From Actinomortierella ambigua (Eukaryota > Mortierellomycota > Mortierellomycetes > Mortierellales > Mortierellaceae), in NCBI GenBank assembly GCA_016098155.1, contig JAAAJB010000052.1:31586-95585 (forward strand): a DNA stretch of 64,000 nt, in the 5' to 3' direction. The translations under genes were made by a program, and so were the position numbers. The notes under the pieces were generated by a model. That model did not search any database, had not been told where the DNA came from, and saw only the letters and a program-made list of their open reading frames with translations. The stretch's first letter is position 1, and the number at the start of each line of letters is the position of its first letter. Shown in pieces: positions 32,143 through 44,500 of the stretch.

Positions 32143-34088
32143 GAAGAATGGAGTGTGTGTGTGACAGCAAGGTGAAGGTGAAGGCAAGGAGTCAAAAAGA
32201 AACGAAAATGCCTCAGTAATCATGTTTGCATGGAGAGTGGGACAATATTTACCCCACACAAAAATCAGCAAGGTTCAATAATGAAAGTGGAAATCCAGAG
32301 CTCCAAGCCTTATTATAGGAAGTAAAGTACTCAGGTATCTGATATGCTGGGGAGAGTGGGAGAGGAAAGGTGAGAGGTGAGAGGTGAGAGGAGAGTAGGA
32401 AGGGATTGGGAGTACGAGTTCTCTCTCTTGCCCACGTGTCTAACCCCTCTTCTCCTACATTATTCCTTCCCCCTGCGTCTTGCAGAATAAGCCCATGGTG
32501 GACTTTGTCTTTGGCGTGACACACCCTCAACATTGGCATGCACTCAACCTCCAAGCGAATCCGCATCACTACTCGTTCCTAGGCAAGTTGGGTAGCAAGG
32601 CCGTGGCCATGACGCAGGAAAGGTTTGGAGCTGGCGTCTACTTTAACCCTTTTGTGGAAGTCAACGGAATGGTAAGATAAGAAAAAAGAAGAGAAGAGAA
32701 AGAAAAGGAAGGAGGTAGAAGCGTGCGAAACTTTCAGCTGATCCACCAATTGTTAACCCGCACTATGTGGCATACATGTATTTCAACTTTACCTTGACGT
32801 ACTTACTCTTTTGTACTTGGTGCGGGGGCGCGGCGGTAACAAATAGATCATCAAATATGGCGTTGTTTCGATTGATACCCTCTGCAATGATCTGCTGAAC
32901 TGGGAGACAATGTATGTCTCTGGTCGTCTACATAAGCCCGTAAGTGTTGTTATTTCAATACTTTCATAACAAGAGAGTGAGTGGGAAATGAGTACCCGGA
33001 CCATTGCATCCCTCTCCCTCATTTTACCACCCCTCTCAATTTCTTTGGTACACATACGTGAATTTAGAAATGACATATACCACAGGTTTCTACACGCCAC
33101 GTCGCGCTTTCTGGAAGAAAATTAACAACGCACTCTCTACACACATGAAACAATTTCAGGTCAAGATTCTGCTGGACGACCCGAGGACGCGCCTGTCGAA
33201 TCAAGTAAACTTGTTTAATGCCACACGTGTGAGCCTGCTGTCACTGCCAAAGCGATTCACGTCAGAAGAGTTGTTTACAAAGATTGCGAGTCTGTCGTAC
33301 ATGGGAGATTTCCGGATGAGCATTGGTGAGAACCCGCACAAGGTGAAAAACATTGTCGAGGCTCAGCTCCCTCAGTTCCATCGACTGTACGATCCCTTGC
33401 TGGCCAGTCTGTCAAATGTGACCGTCTTGCGTGAAGGCCACCTGGAGCAGGACGACAGCCCGTTAGTACGTTCGAGAGCGTTTCAAAAGCTGCCCCCACG
33501 GCTCAAGGAAGGTGTCCGATACAGATACCACTCGGCGTTGTCGAAGGCAGGTGTCGAGATTGTGAATGGTAAGACACAAAAGTGGCAGATAGAGAACGAC
33601 GTTTCTAAAACCCTGAGGAAGCGCCACGTGGGAGAGAGAGGGAGAGAGAGGGAGAGGGAGAGGGAAGGGAGAGGGAATGGAGAAGGAGGGAAGGTGTGTG
33701 ATAGTGAAAGGATCGACTTTTGTTCCTTACCCAACATCGTTATTCCAGTTCATCTCCCCATCATATGGCATCGCCTCCTTCTTTCGTGAAATGCAGGCTC
33801 TCGCTCTGTCTTTTGTTTGAACAGGAATTCGCCACTACAAATCAGTCTAACACCATGGTCTTAATTTTTTATTTATTTATTTTTTTAACCATAACAGAGG
33901 ATGGCAAAGAGATCCAGTCTGTGGCTACCGCACCAGATTTGTCCAAGTACCTGAGTCAGACGATCCACTCGATCATCCAGATTCCGGCTCTGACACAATC
34001 CATCAAAGGCATCGCAACTGCAGGCGTGGTTAAGACTGGCAAATACGGCCTCGAGAAGCTTGGCAAGTGGTGGACACGCAAACAGTAG
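31170..34088 (+). CDS. TAM41: mitochondrial CDP-diacylglycerol synthase Tam41
   Basis: Six exons (31170-31193, 31527-32018, 32486-32671, 32847-32939, 33160-33568, 33898-34088) give 464 residues. The first exon codes only eight residues, MPSPSLAT. The catalytic core reads IRYAFAYGSGVFSQKGYDGQ across a junction, then NKPMVDFVFGVTHPQHWH, with the GSG and DxxF features of this nucleotidyltransferase family. GSKAVAMTQERFGAGVYFNP, IKYGVVSIDTLCNDLLNW and ILLDDPRTRLSNQVNL follow. The end is basic and hydrophobic: GLEKLGKWWTRKQ. Tam41 makes CDP-diacylglycerol from phosphatidic acid at the inner mitochondrial membrane, feeding cardiolipin synthesis. It is about 80 residues longer than the yeast protein because of a Ser/Pro-rich N-terminus. 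Confidence 0.94.
32103..32136. repeat. (GA)n microsatellite in a TAM41 intron
   Basis: About 17 GA units, inside the 467-bp second intron. Confidence 0.9.
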
Positions 34089-34611
34089 GGATGGCTAGAC
34101 CACCAACGAGCCGACCAGGTTTGGGTAGTCTCGCGCGTTCGTTCAATAATAAAAAGATAGATCCACGCTGCATGTTAGGAGAGGGGAGGAGCACGTTAGG
34201 ATGTGAAGCATATTGAGCTATCAGTACCTGATGTCGCCACCTGTGATGCCCTGTCGTCATTTCTCAGCGTGAAAAAATAAACTCCCTTTGTCAATCAGTA
34301 AATGTTGATTCGAGGTATCAGACACCCCAGATGCCGGTGTCGATGAGCAAAGTGAACATCAAAGGGGTGATACATTAACCTAAGGGGAGAAGTGGGGCAA
34401 CGAGCTGCAGTTCTCCTCCCTGAGAGGACAATGAGCCGATAGCCTACCTATCTCTGTTATGTGTGCAACTCGAGATGGTAGTGATTGGTACAAGATGCTT
34501 CTCGCGACGGGAACACAAAGAGAGGAGGAACAAAGCTGTTGGACTACATAAGCAATTAAACAACAGTATCGCCACCATGACTAATTGATCAATGGAAACA
34601 AAAACGGCAGC

Positions 34612-34664
34612 AACCACCACCACCACCACTACTACAACTACTACAACTACAACTACAACTACAA
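34612..34664. repeat. ACC/ACT/ACA trinucleotide repeat
   Basis: A run of (ACC)n passing into alternating ACT and ACA units, about 53 bp. It would encode poly-Thr in one frame, but no gene supports that. Confidence 0.85.
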
Positions 34665-34855
34665 AAGGCATTGACAAGCAGGCGGCGACTCGTTCTCGCT
34701 GTCATTATTATAGTCACCACGTTAACGAGTCCTATACGAGTATAGCGGAAGCCCCGGGAGTTACAATCTTGATTGGGAGAACTGGGTTTTCCAGATCGCT
34801 CGACGGTCCTCTTCATCCTCGCAGAATCACAAGTGTTTTAAGAGTTGGTGGGAGA

Positions 34856-34935
34856 AAGAGAAAGAAGAGAAAGAGAGAGGGAGAGGGGGGGGGAGAGAGA
34901 GACAGAGAGAAAGGGAAAGAGGGGGAGAGAGAGAT
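34856..34935. repeat. GA-rich purine block
   Basis: About 80 bp of nearly pure purine on the plus strand, made of GAGA and GGGAGA units. Confidence 0.8.
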
Positions 34936-36010
34936 ACGGAAGACGTTGGCTAAAGTCGTAGCAGAGCCATCGAGGTCCCTCTTTGAGCAAGGGTGATGGT
35001 GTCCTCTTGGGATCTGTGCGCGTTGCTGCACCCTTTGCAGACAAACAAAGATTAGTCAAGCACATGCAGTTGGAGGGGAAAGCGGGGGGAGAGAGGGTAC
35101 TTGGGAGCTGAGTGCCTGTGATCCGCACGACCCCCCTCTCTTCTCATGGCAACAAAAAGATTATTTTTGTCAAACTCCCCAGCTTTGTGGATGTGGTTCC
35201 AGAAGGAGCCAGAAGAAAAAGATACACTTGAGGTGAGAGAGGGTCCAGTCACTTGAGGTGTTGCACCGAGCCAAAATACAATAAAATAATAACAAAAAAA
35301 ATAAACTCGTTTGTAATTGTTTGCCCGCGCTCTTATTTCCTGTTCTTGATTTCCTCGAGGAGCGAGAGCACAATCAAACGGGAGATGAGAGTGGAAGCCC
35401 AAGGTCTCAACTCAAAGAAGAGGGTGTGGGTGTGGGGAAGTTGCGAGAGTGCGAGCAAGGGTGTGAGCGAGAGTGAGTGTGGGAGTAAAGAAAGAGTATG
35501 GGTGAACACCGCCAACAGTTTTAAAACAACGCAAGCTTTGGGTGAATCATGGCGACGACCACCAATTGAGAGGCATGTTTGCCAGGTAAATTTCTCCTCT
35601 CCCAGGCCTAGATACTCCAACGTCGATCTAAATCGAGAAAAGACTGGGGTGGTGGGAAGGGAGGGCCGACAAGGCAGAGGAAGAGGACTCATTCTTGGTT
35701 GCTCGCCCTTTCTTTGCGTGATGGAACAATGAAAACAGCAGGCAAGACAAGGTTGGGAGAGAAATGTGAGAGCAAGTACGATTTGGGCCCACAGCCACGA
35801 GGCTGGGCGGCGTGTACATACAAAAGAGTGTTGTTGTGTAAGTGAGGCGGGTACTCCCATTCGTACTCTCAAGCTGTACACCCGTTGACACAGATGGACA
35901 GAATAATGGGCGAGTGAACAAGGACAAAGTTTGGCGCACACAATGTGAAAAGTGCAGCGAAGTAGAACGACAGAAAGGGCTCAATTGTTGGTGCATTTCT
36001 AATGGTTTTG

Positions 36011-36102
36011 TCAGTTAGCTTGTCTGGCCGTTTGTCTGCCTGACTGTTTGTTCGTCTGTCCATCTGTCAGTCCTCCTAACCGTCCACCTTTCAGTCTGTC
36101 TT
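36011..36102. repeat. degenerate TGTC(T/C)GTC-type tandem block
   Basis: Repeated CTGTC, TGTCTG and CAGTC words over about 90 bp. Similar words recur near 36,998-37,026. This looks like an old, decayed microsatellite. Confidence 0.55.
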
Positions 36103-39100
36103 TCGAAAGAGTGTGGTACTTCTGCTTCCCTTTTTTCTCCATTTCGGGTTACTCTCCGCCGAGTTGAGTGTACCGTTCACATACATGTGCTGTGCGGAGA
36201 AGCATAACAAACAGAGACGAGGTTTTTTTTTTTGGGCAGGCTTGAAAGTTGTCTATTAAGTAGTGTCTCTGATTCATTCGTCAGCTCTTTACCTCGATTG
36301 GCGTTTTTTTTTTTTCTTTTTACTCTTTCCCAGGCCGCAGGCGATCCCATTGCTTGACGGGCGTTATTTCAAATAGGCTTCTACTATGCTCCAGCCTCAT
36401 CGCTATTGCTCTCCTTCTTCAACCCACTACAGAAGGGAGAGATGAGGAAAGAGAGGACGAAGAGAAAGTGTATCATGCGAGTCTCGCGCGCTTTCTTCTT
36501 TTTATCTTCTTTCCTTTTCCTGTTTCCCAGTCCAGTCCGAGCGGTCGTATGCTGGAGCTCTTGCATACATGTGGCATCGGCAAGTGACAAATGTAGTATG
36601 TACTCTCAGCCTGCATAGAGATTGGCATTTTGTTCTGATCAATTTGGTCAATCATTAGGAGGTACGTGTGTTCTCAACCTCAGTGAAAAAGGAAACAAAG
36701 TAGAGTACGTCCATTCGAGCACGGTGAGCACAAAAAGGGAAGGGATCCGCATCGCATTCTTATTTGCTTTCTTCGGCGCGGCAAGAGTGTGCATGAGTGG
36801 TGTCGAGTCGCCCCGCCTCCTCTTCTCCGCTGCCACAGCGCACTATGGTAGGGGCGACAGTAGGGCCTGTTTTCAGGAGAAGAGGGGGGGGGAGAGGAGG
36901 GAGAAGAAGTTGGAAATTGTGAAGGAGAGGAAGAGAGGAAAGCTCGGTCCATCCATCCACGCCAAGCAAGGGCTATGTGTACCCTCTAGCAGCAGGTTGT
37001 CAGTCTGTCAACCTGTCCGCCTTTCAGTTCAAAAACAGAACAAGTGAAATAAAATAAAATAAAATAAAGTAAGAAGTAAAAAAGAAACAAGGTCCGTCAC
37101 ATCGCTTGCGTCTCGCATCTCATCGTGTTTTTTTTGTCCGTCGTTTGGGTGGGTCTATCCCTTCAAGCCCAGCCAGACCAGCCAAGTTCATGAGCCAGCG
37201 GGTCAGACCAAACAAGACACAACCAGACGACAGGCCTGGCCAACTTGTGGGACTATCTGTTACCGCTCAGCAGGGACACAGTTGAGCAAGTGCTGATAGA
37301 CTATGGAAACAAAGCTGAGTAGTGTGGTATACTCAATACCTGCTGAAGTAGACGTGTGGCAGCAGCGGTGGCGACGCCTCTCTCGTCTCCATTCATCAGA
37401 TATTCTGTATTTTTCTGTGCACTCTAAAAAGTGTGTGCCAGCTCTTTCTTTTTTTCGACTTCCCTCTTTCTCCCATCCCATCCCTCTCCTTTTTCTTTGT
37501 TTTTTGTTTTTTTTTTCTCTACTTCTATTCTTGACAGGCTGCCCTGGCACCCCATTCTGCCCTGCCTGCCTCGCATTGCATCACCTTCCCCCCCTTCCCG
37601 GGATCCCCATTCCTCTCCCTCCGCCCTCTCCATTCATTCATCAACTACGCCTCACCTCCTCCCTCACCTTCCTTCCTCTATCTACCATTCAATACTGAGC
37701 CATACCAAGACAACACAGCTGCCCCGCTCACCCTCCCCGTCCACCTGCGCTCTGCTCCTTGTTTTAGTCATTCAACGACTCTGACAACATCACATCCTCG
37801 TCAACTGTAATGGTGACACCTCTCCTCCCACCACCCATTCTCATCGTCATTGGTGGTCCATGCATTAGCGTGCAGTCCAGGACTCGTTTCGTTCACAAAA
37901 GAGGGACCCTCCACTCACAACGACCCTTCTTCGCCTCTCTCGACCGCTGTTACTACTTTTTGGATAGTGCGAACGAACAGGTTACTGGATCCTTGTGCTT
38001 CGCTCTGAGCATCCACCAAGCCTTTCCCTCTTCCCCTGTGTGACCCGGACCATCTCTTCGTCGTCTCGCTTCCCGGTCCAACCAACTCAGTCCCGCCAAC
38101 GCCTAAGACCATCCAAAGTCTTGGTAAGCAAACTGCCCCGTTGCCAACCACATCACAGAACGATCATGGATGCGGCGCATCCCAGCGAGCGACTATCGGT
38201 GATCGATCGACTGATCGATCAAGACCGAAGCTCCTTCAGCCAGCACATGTACCCATTAGACGCCATTCTCTGGCTCCGCAGACAAAGAGTCTTGTTTTCA
38301 CAGGATGCAAGAGCGAGGGTGCGAGCGAGACAAGGATGAGAGAGGCTGCAGGCATGTGGGAGAGTGACAGAGCGATAATGAGAAACATCCATTTTACGAG
38401 AGAGAGAGAGGGAGTGAGAGCGAACGGACGAGCGAGCGAACGTTGCAGAGAGAGAAAAGAGAGAGAGACCGCCCTGCAAGGGGTGCACACACACGCGTGA
38501 AGAATTAATGAAGAAAGGGGCAAAGAGTGTGCGAATGAACCCTTGCCCTGCCACAGGAAGGAAAGCAGCAGCGGCACTAGTGACATCGACCTTTCCATCA
38601 TCACCTGAAATGCTGCACCCTGTTGTTGCGCGATTCCTCTGTCACCCAGCGCCCTTCCCCCTTGGCTGGACATCTCTCCTCGCCCTGTCTTGACAGAAAA
38701 TGCTTTGTCTCTTCTACCCTCATTCTTGTTCGTCCTCTCGTTTCTTCTTTATCATGCTTTTTTTTTGTCTGTTCTTCGGACCCGCCATGCAGGCTGGCGA
38801 AGGAGAGGATGTTATGCATGCAAGAATTATGTCCAAGATCTAGATATACGAAGTTACAAACTACATGAAAAACTGACGCGTCGTTTCCTCTTTTCTCTTT
38901 TCTTTCGTTCTTTGTGGTATCCTACCGTCATATACACAATACACAATACACGCACCACACACACGCACACACATATACATACAACACAAACACACGTCCA
39001 ACAACACTCTCGTCAACGCCCACGCACACACTTACACAACAACAAACACTTTCTATTCAACACAATCCCATAATATCATTACCCGTGCGTGTCACAATTC

Positions 39101-39632
39101 TATATTATAATGTTGATGCACCAACAGCACGACTAAGACACGGAATAGGTGTTCACGACGCTGAGCAGGCCACCAAAGGAAAATCTCTGGTTGCTCACTG
39201 CATCGTTGAGGCCGCAAAAACACCTGTCAACTCTCTTCTGGGTCCCCGGCCTTTCTGTTCGCCGCCTATCTTTTTTTTTTCTGGAAGGCAACAAAAGAAA
39301 GGGCAACGCAGGACGAAATAGAGACAAAAGTGGGGCCAAATTCAATTCAACTCCAGTCAGCCAGCCAGCAAGCCAGCCAGCAAGTCAGTAGCACGCTCCC
39401 GTACCTTCTCCCATTCCTCGTAACACAGCCATACCTCCCACTCAACTGGCGAACGGCATTCTTTTCCCTTTCATTGTTCGCGCTCTAAAGAAACCACTAC
39501 TGGAGAGGGAACATATACGCCCCGACCCGTCCAACTCAATCCAGTCCAATCCAATCCAGCTCAACCACACGACACCTCCTACTTTCCGTTCCTCTCACTC
39601 CCCACTTTCTACACTCTTCACCTGCTCTGCGC

Positions 39633-39680
39633 ATGACAATGCCCTCGCCGCCTTCGGCATCCATCCACGGCGAGAACAAC
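39633..39680 (+). CDS. candidate first exon of the first multi-Myb gene
   Basis: The body of the first Myb gene (from 41583) has no in-frame ATG before its first Myb repeat, so an upstream start exon is needed. Here an ATG opens 16 codons (MTMPSPPSASIHGENN) ending at a perfect GTAAGT donor in phase 0. That phase fits the acceptor at 41582. The implied intron is 1.9 kb, much longer than others here, and an extra exon in between cannot be excluded. Confidence 0.45.
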
Positions 39681-41582
39681 GTAAGTAACCAAATGCCTAG
39701 CTAACCTGGCTCACACCTCCCCTCTCTCTTCCCAAGAGACTCCATCCCTATACCCACCCCACCCCCTCATCCATTCACATATGTGGTAGCAACACCACTC
39801 ATGTTCAACCACACACACACATCATATTCCACTACGCCACACTCGCCAAAAAGAGTTTGAACTGGCGCGAGCCCTTGAGTGCTGGGATAGACGAATCCGG
39901 GACAATTGAGACCGGTGGTCATGATGACACCCATGATGAAAAGCACCATTGCTCTGTCCCTCCCTCTCTACACACGTACACTAAGCCCACATTCCCCTCC
40001 GACCCCCTTTTTCTCTCTCCATCTCTTTCACTCTCCGTTCCACCATCGTCATCATCCACACATGAAATCTGCTTTTGGGCAACATGTATCTCGGCTTCGT
40101 CATAGCTTCTCGTCTCCAAGGTCGTGTACACAACTTTGGGGTGGATGGTTGAGGGAGCAGAACGTAGTTGCGTGATTGCAATGATGCACACATTGGTTGC
40201 CACTTGTCTCCTTGAGCTTGTGTTTATTTATTTTCTGCCCCTCAACTCAATTCAACGGCCGGTGGTAGACCGAGTCAAGAACGTGGAGAGGAGAGCGAGA
40301 GAGAGAGAGAGAGAGGAGCGGGGGGAGGTGAGGAAACAGAATAGCGGAACAATGCGTCTAAGAAAAGAACATACGGCGCGGACCAGTCGGACTCCGAGGG
40401 AACGAGAAAGAATGTAGTAGGAGGTAACAATAGAGACAATGAAGAAGGAAGTGAGGGGAGGGGGAGGTGGATAGGTCCTGTAAGTTCGTTCTGTGGATGA
40501 TCTTGATCGTGATAAGAACGCAAAGTGGCGAGCACTAACCTATCAGCGACGCTGTCGCAGTGCGGCGGGGCTGAAAAGGGGGCAATGACACGGCTTGGAC
40601 TACCAGTGAGTCCAACAAGGCGCTTCTTTTTTTCTCACCCGGCCCTCTTTCCGGACCTCCGCCTGCCCATTTTGCCTTTGCTCTTACCCCTGTGCCAAGC
40701 TCTGGCATGTGGGACAACGGACAAGAAAGAGAGAAAGAGAAGGAGAGAGAGAGAGAAAGAGTGAGAAGAAAAAAGTCTGTGTGTGAGAGTGAGAGAGTGA
40801 AGGAGGGAAGCGACCGATCCGAGGCTCTGTTCTCCCCCCTTTTCCCCAGGCTCGCTCTCCCGCTCTGATCATTCCTTTTAGTCCTCCAGCTGCATCAACT
40901 GGGGCTCAACAGTCACACGTCCTTGGAGACGATCACTCTCCTCGTAACCCTTCCATCCCTTCCATCCCTTCTAAGAAGGGGTGGAAAGGTACACACGAGA
41001 GAGAACGAGAGAACGAGAAAGAGAGAATGTGCGTGTGCGTGAGAGAGTGAAGGAAGGAGAAATAATAGCTCTTGGGTACCCTCTCTCTGTCCCTGCCAAC
41101 ATGCCTCTCCCCTCCCTCACTCCCCCGCCTGAGCTGCCCTGTTGCCCTCTCCCTCTCTTGTCGCTGTCGCATGCCTGAGCAGGGGGGAGTTTAGAGGGAG
41201 AGAGAATTGTTCCCCCCTTCCCTCTTCGGTCAAAAGTACACCCCTCACTGCCGACTCGCTCTTGCCCTCCCGTCTGTCGCTGTCTCTGCTCCCCTCCTCC
41301 ACTCACTCGCCGCCTCTCTCGGGATGACTTTTGCCCCGCTCGCCATGTTTACTCGTGCGATTGCTCTCACACTCCCCCTTCCTCTCAGCACATGCTGCAG
41401 CCCCCTGGTTCACAGCGTCCACTCGGATACCAAATCTACCTGTACTCAAGCCCTACCGCCGCGCTCTCGTGGTGATCGGCATTTCCTCCAACACCCCTTT
41501 GCACACATACTCTTAGTTTACCATCTCTCGACTGACTCGCTCTCTCTATTATTGACATACAAATTTTCCGTTTCTGTGATAG

Positions 41583-44500
41583 CCTTACCAGCCCGCCTCT
41601 TCAGCACGAGGGGATACCCGCCCAACATTTGTTCCCCCACCACCTCTTCCCCAGGGCCAGAGGCACCCCGTCGCTCGGCCACCACATGCGTTCAAGTCCA
41701 AGACCCTTGGCCACCTTGCTCGAAGCACCTCTGCTGAAGTGGACAATGAGGTTGCCATCGCATTAGCCTCTGGGCGCAGCATTGTCAGCAAGACCGACTG
41801 GAAGGAGGAGGATGCACAGTATCTCGTGGAACTTATCGAGAAACAGTTTCCAAAAGGCAACATTGTCTGGGATTGGGTTGGACAGCAGATGGCAGACAGA
41901 GGCTTCACCAAGAACCAGTGTCGCTCCAAGTGGAAGAGGATACGAACCAAGGCTCTCCTTGCAACCGAGTACGGCATGAAGCTGAAGGACGCGGAAGAGA
42001 ACGAGATTGATGATGACGACAACGACGGCAAATCTGCTCAAAAAGCTATCTTGGGTTTGACAAAGTCGCTCAATGATTTCGGTGCGGTGAGCGACCGGCC
42101 GTCGTCACTCCTCTTCTCAAACCGTTATCAGAACAGGACTGCTTCGTCCAGTGAGCGACCTCACCGGGCCCTGCCATCCAGATCCCAAATCTCCTCTAAC
42201 CATGCCCCAGGTCGCGGAGGCCGGTACTACCTCGACCAATCACACGGTCAGTATGACAATGATGGCGAAGTCGACGAGCTCTGGTCCGACAATGAGGACA
42301 CACAAGTCAGCGGTCACCAGTATAGGATGTCTCCACCCTATCCACCAGCAGGGGGAGCAGCAACAGGAGTCGATCCACTGAGGCACGAATATCCTCATCA
42401 TCGACATTATACATCTACATCACCTGGCAGCAGTCGTCATGGGTCGCTAAGCGAACAAGGAACGTCGATGCCCAGGACCATTTTCGACTATTCGCACGAA
42501 CCTTCTTCAACACACCATCATCACCCTCAACATCATCATATTCACCATCGGTCGAAGGCTCCTGCCGCCACCTCTGCAAGTGAGGTGACGGTTGCCGTCG
42601 CTACATCTGAGGGCACAGGCGTCACCGAGGAGGTTCTGTCGGAGATTGCCGCCACGCCGACAAGCTTTGGCAAGATTGAATGGAAGCCCGAAGACAGCGA
42701 TTATCTTGTGGAGCTCATTCAGACAAAGTTCAAATCACGCAAGGTCGACTGGGGCTGGATCGCGCAACAAATGGAGGGCCGCGGCTATGATAAGGCACAG
42801 TGCAAGTCGCGTTGGTGGCGAGTTCAACACCGTTCCCACAACCGCAACGGCAGTCAAGGAGGCAACAGTATAGGAACAATGACCTCTAGTCGTGGCAAGC
42901 GGGCAAGCATGAGTCAGAGCGATGATGCTTCAGTTCACGAGGACGATCGGCCTGCTACTGCTGCTCAGGCGGAGGAAGATGAGAGCAAGTCTGAGGCAAG
43001 GACTCGCGACTACCGACAATGGGGCAGCGCCGAATACGAAGACGTCAACATGGCTGAAGAGCCTGTTCACCCCCCTGTTCGTTCCGAGGATGCCCAGTTC
43101 TCTATGCCAGCCCTTGGCAAGTCGGAGAGTCAGCGCGGATACAGGAGTGCAACAGCCACTGGAACTCGTACAACAGGCACCGGGCCGGAAAGTCCTCATA
43201 CTCCATCTGGCCCAACACAGAAGCACATTGAGTGGAAGGAAGAGGACAGTCAGTTCATGTTCAAGATGATCGAACGCGAGTTTCCCGTCGGCAATATTGT
43301 CTGGAGCGTAATCGCCGAGCGAATGGCCAGCCGCGGCTACTCACAGACACAGTGCATGTCAAAGTGGAGACGTCACCTCAAGAGCATGAAGAAGTCGGCC
43401 GACGAGCAGACAGGAATGGATATCGACGCTGATGAGACTGCTCCAGCCTATCAACAGCACCAGCAGCATCTACCCCATCGTCCTGTCGATCCTCAGGGAG
43501 GCAGCTCTCGCCCTGTTTCTCCTCACTATGATAATGATTACGAGGCCTACGACAGTTATCGCAGCCGAAAGCGCTTTAATGGCTCTGAGCAGTTTCAACA
43601 GCATGTGGCAACCCATTTCCAGCACCCACCTCCCTATGGCCACCCTAGCAGCAGCAGCAGCAGCAACAGTAGCAGCCGGGGTGCTCCTATTCACTATCGA
43701 TCGGCCAGTGGCTATTCTCAACATGTCGAAGCAGAGTACGATCGATACTACGACGCCAGTGGTCATCACCGCTTCGACTCGTACTCTGCAGATCAGGGCC
43801 ATACCAGGACGGGAGACAACAAACAGCATGATCGATACCCAAGCTATGGATCAGAGTACACCGCTTTTATGGAGGATGGGCGCCGACGAATGGATCGCCC
43901 AAGGCCATCGGAGTATGCTGACGACCGAGACTATTACGAGCATGCAGGGGGCCGTCATCGACACTTCCCTCCTCACCCAGACCACAACTCTCACACGTAC
44001 CCACCAAGATACCCCGATGTCGAGCCTGAGCGGTCCAGGTCTATTGATAGACGCCGAGACTACCACCACTATCCACAGGAGACTCAAGGCGATAGCGATC
44101 GATACGGTGCGTCCAGAATGATAGCAGACGCCGGGGGTATGGTATCTGCAAGTCATCGAGGCGACTTCAGGCCCTACAACGAACGGGATCGATATCGCTA
44201 CGACATTGACGGCGGCGGGTTGTATGGTCAGGATGACATGTCCAACCCTAGCAAGAGAGCCAAACGGGTGCAACCAAATGAGTACGGTCCAGACGACTAC
44301 TATGATTCAATGACATCTTATTCATACCCTCCTCCACCAACATCTGCCTTTGCTCGCCGCGATGGGCCACCAAGCGAGTACAACCGCCGTCGTGAGCGAT
44401 CATCACGACTTGAGCAACCATACGGCCGTCGCTCGCCACCTACGGCCCTTTTGGCGCGTGGTCACGATTTGCCAGAGACACGCGAGCATGGGGATTGGGA

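Larger units (their letters stand above)
34089..39632. other. 5.5-kb gene-poor region
   Basis: No reading frame here has recognisable family features, a plausible intron pattern or balanced protein composition. The longest frames are Ser/Leu- or Arg/Glu-rich translations of simple repeats. It contains a trinucleotide repeat, GA-rich blocks, and a degenerate TGTCYGTC-type block near 36.0 kb. Part may be regulatory or 5' leader DNA of the first Myb gene. I found no tRNA. Confidence 0.5.

Noticed and set aside
37995..38339. 114-residue frame containing a GATCGATC...GATCGATC palindrome
   Set aside because: Arg/Ser-rich translation without family features. The palindrome is short enough to be chance.
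40882..40943. 62-bp candidate middle exon of the first Myb gene
   Set aside because: Good splice borders, but its length is not a multiple of three and would break the phase-0 joint between 39680 and 41583.
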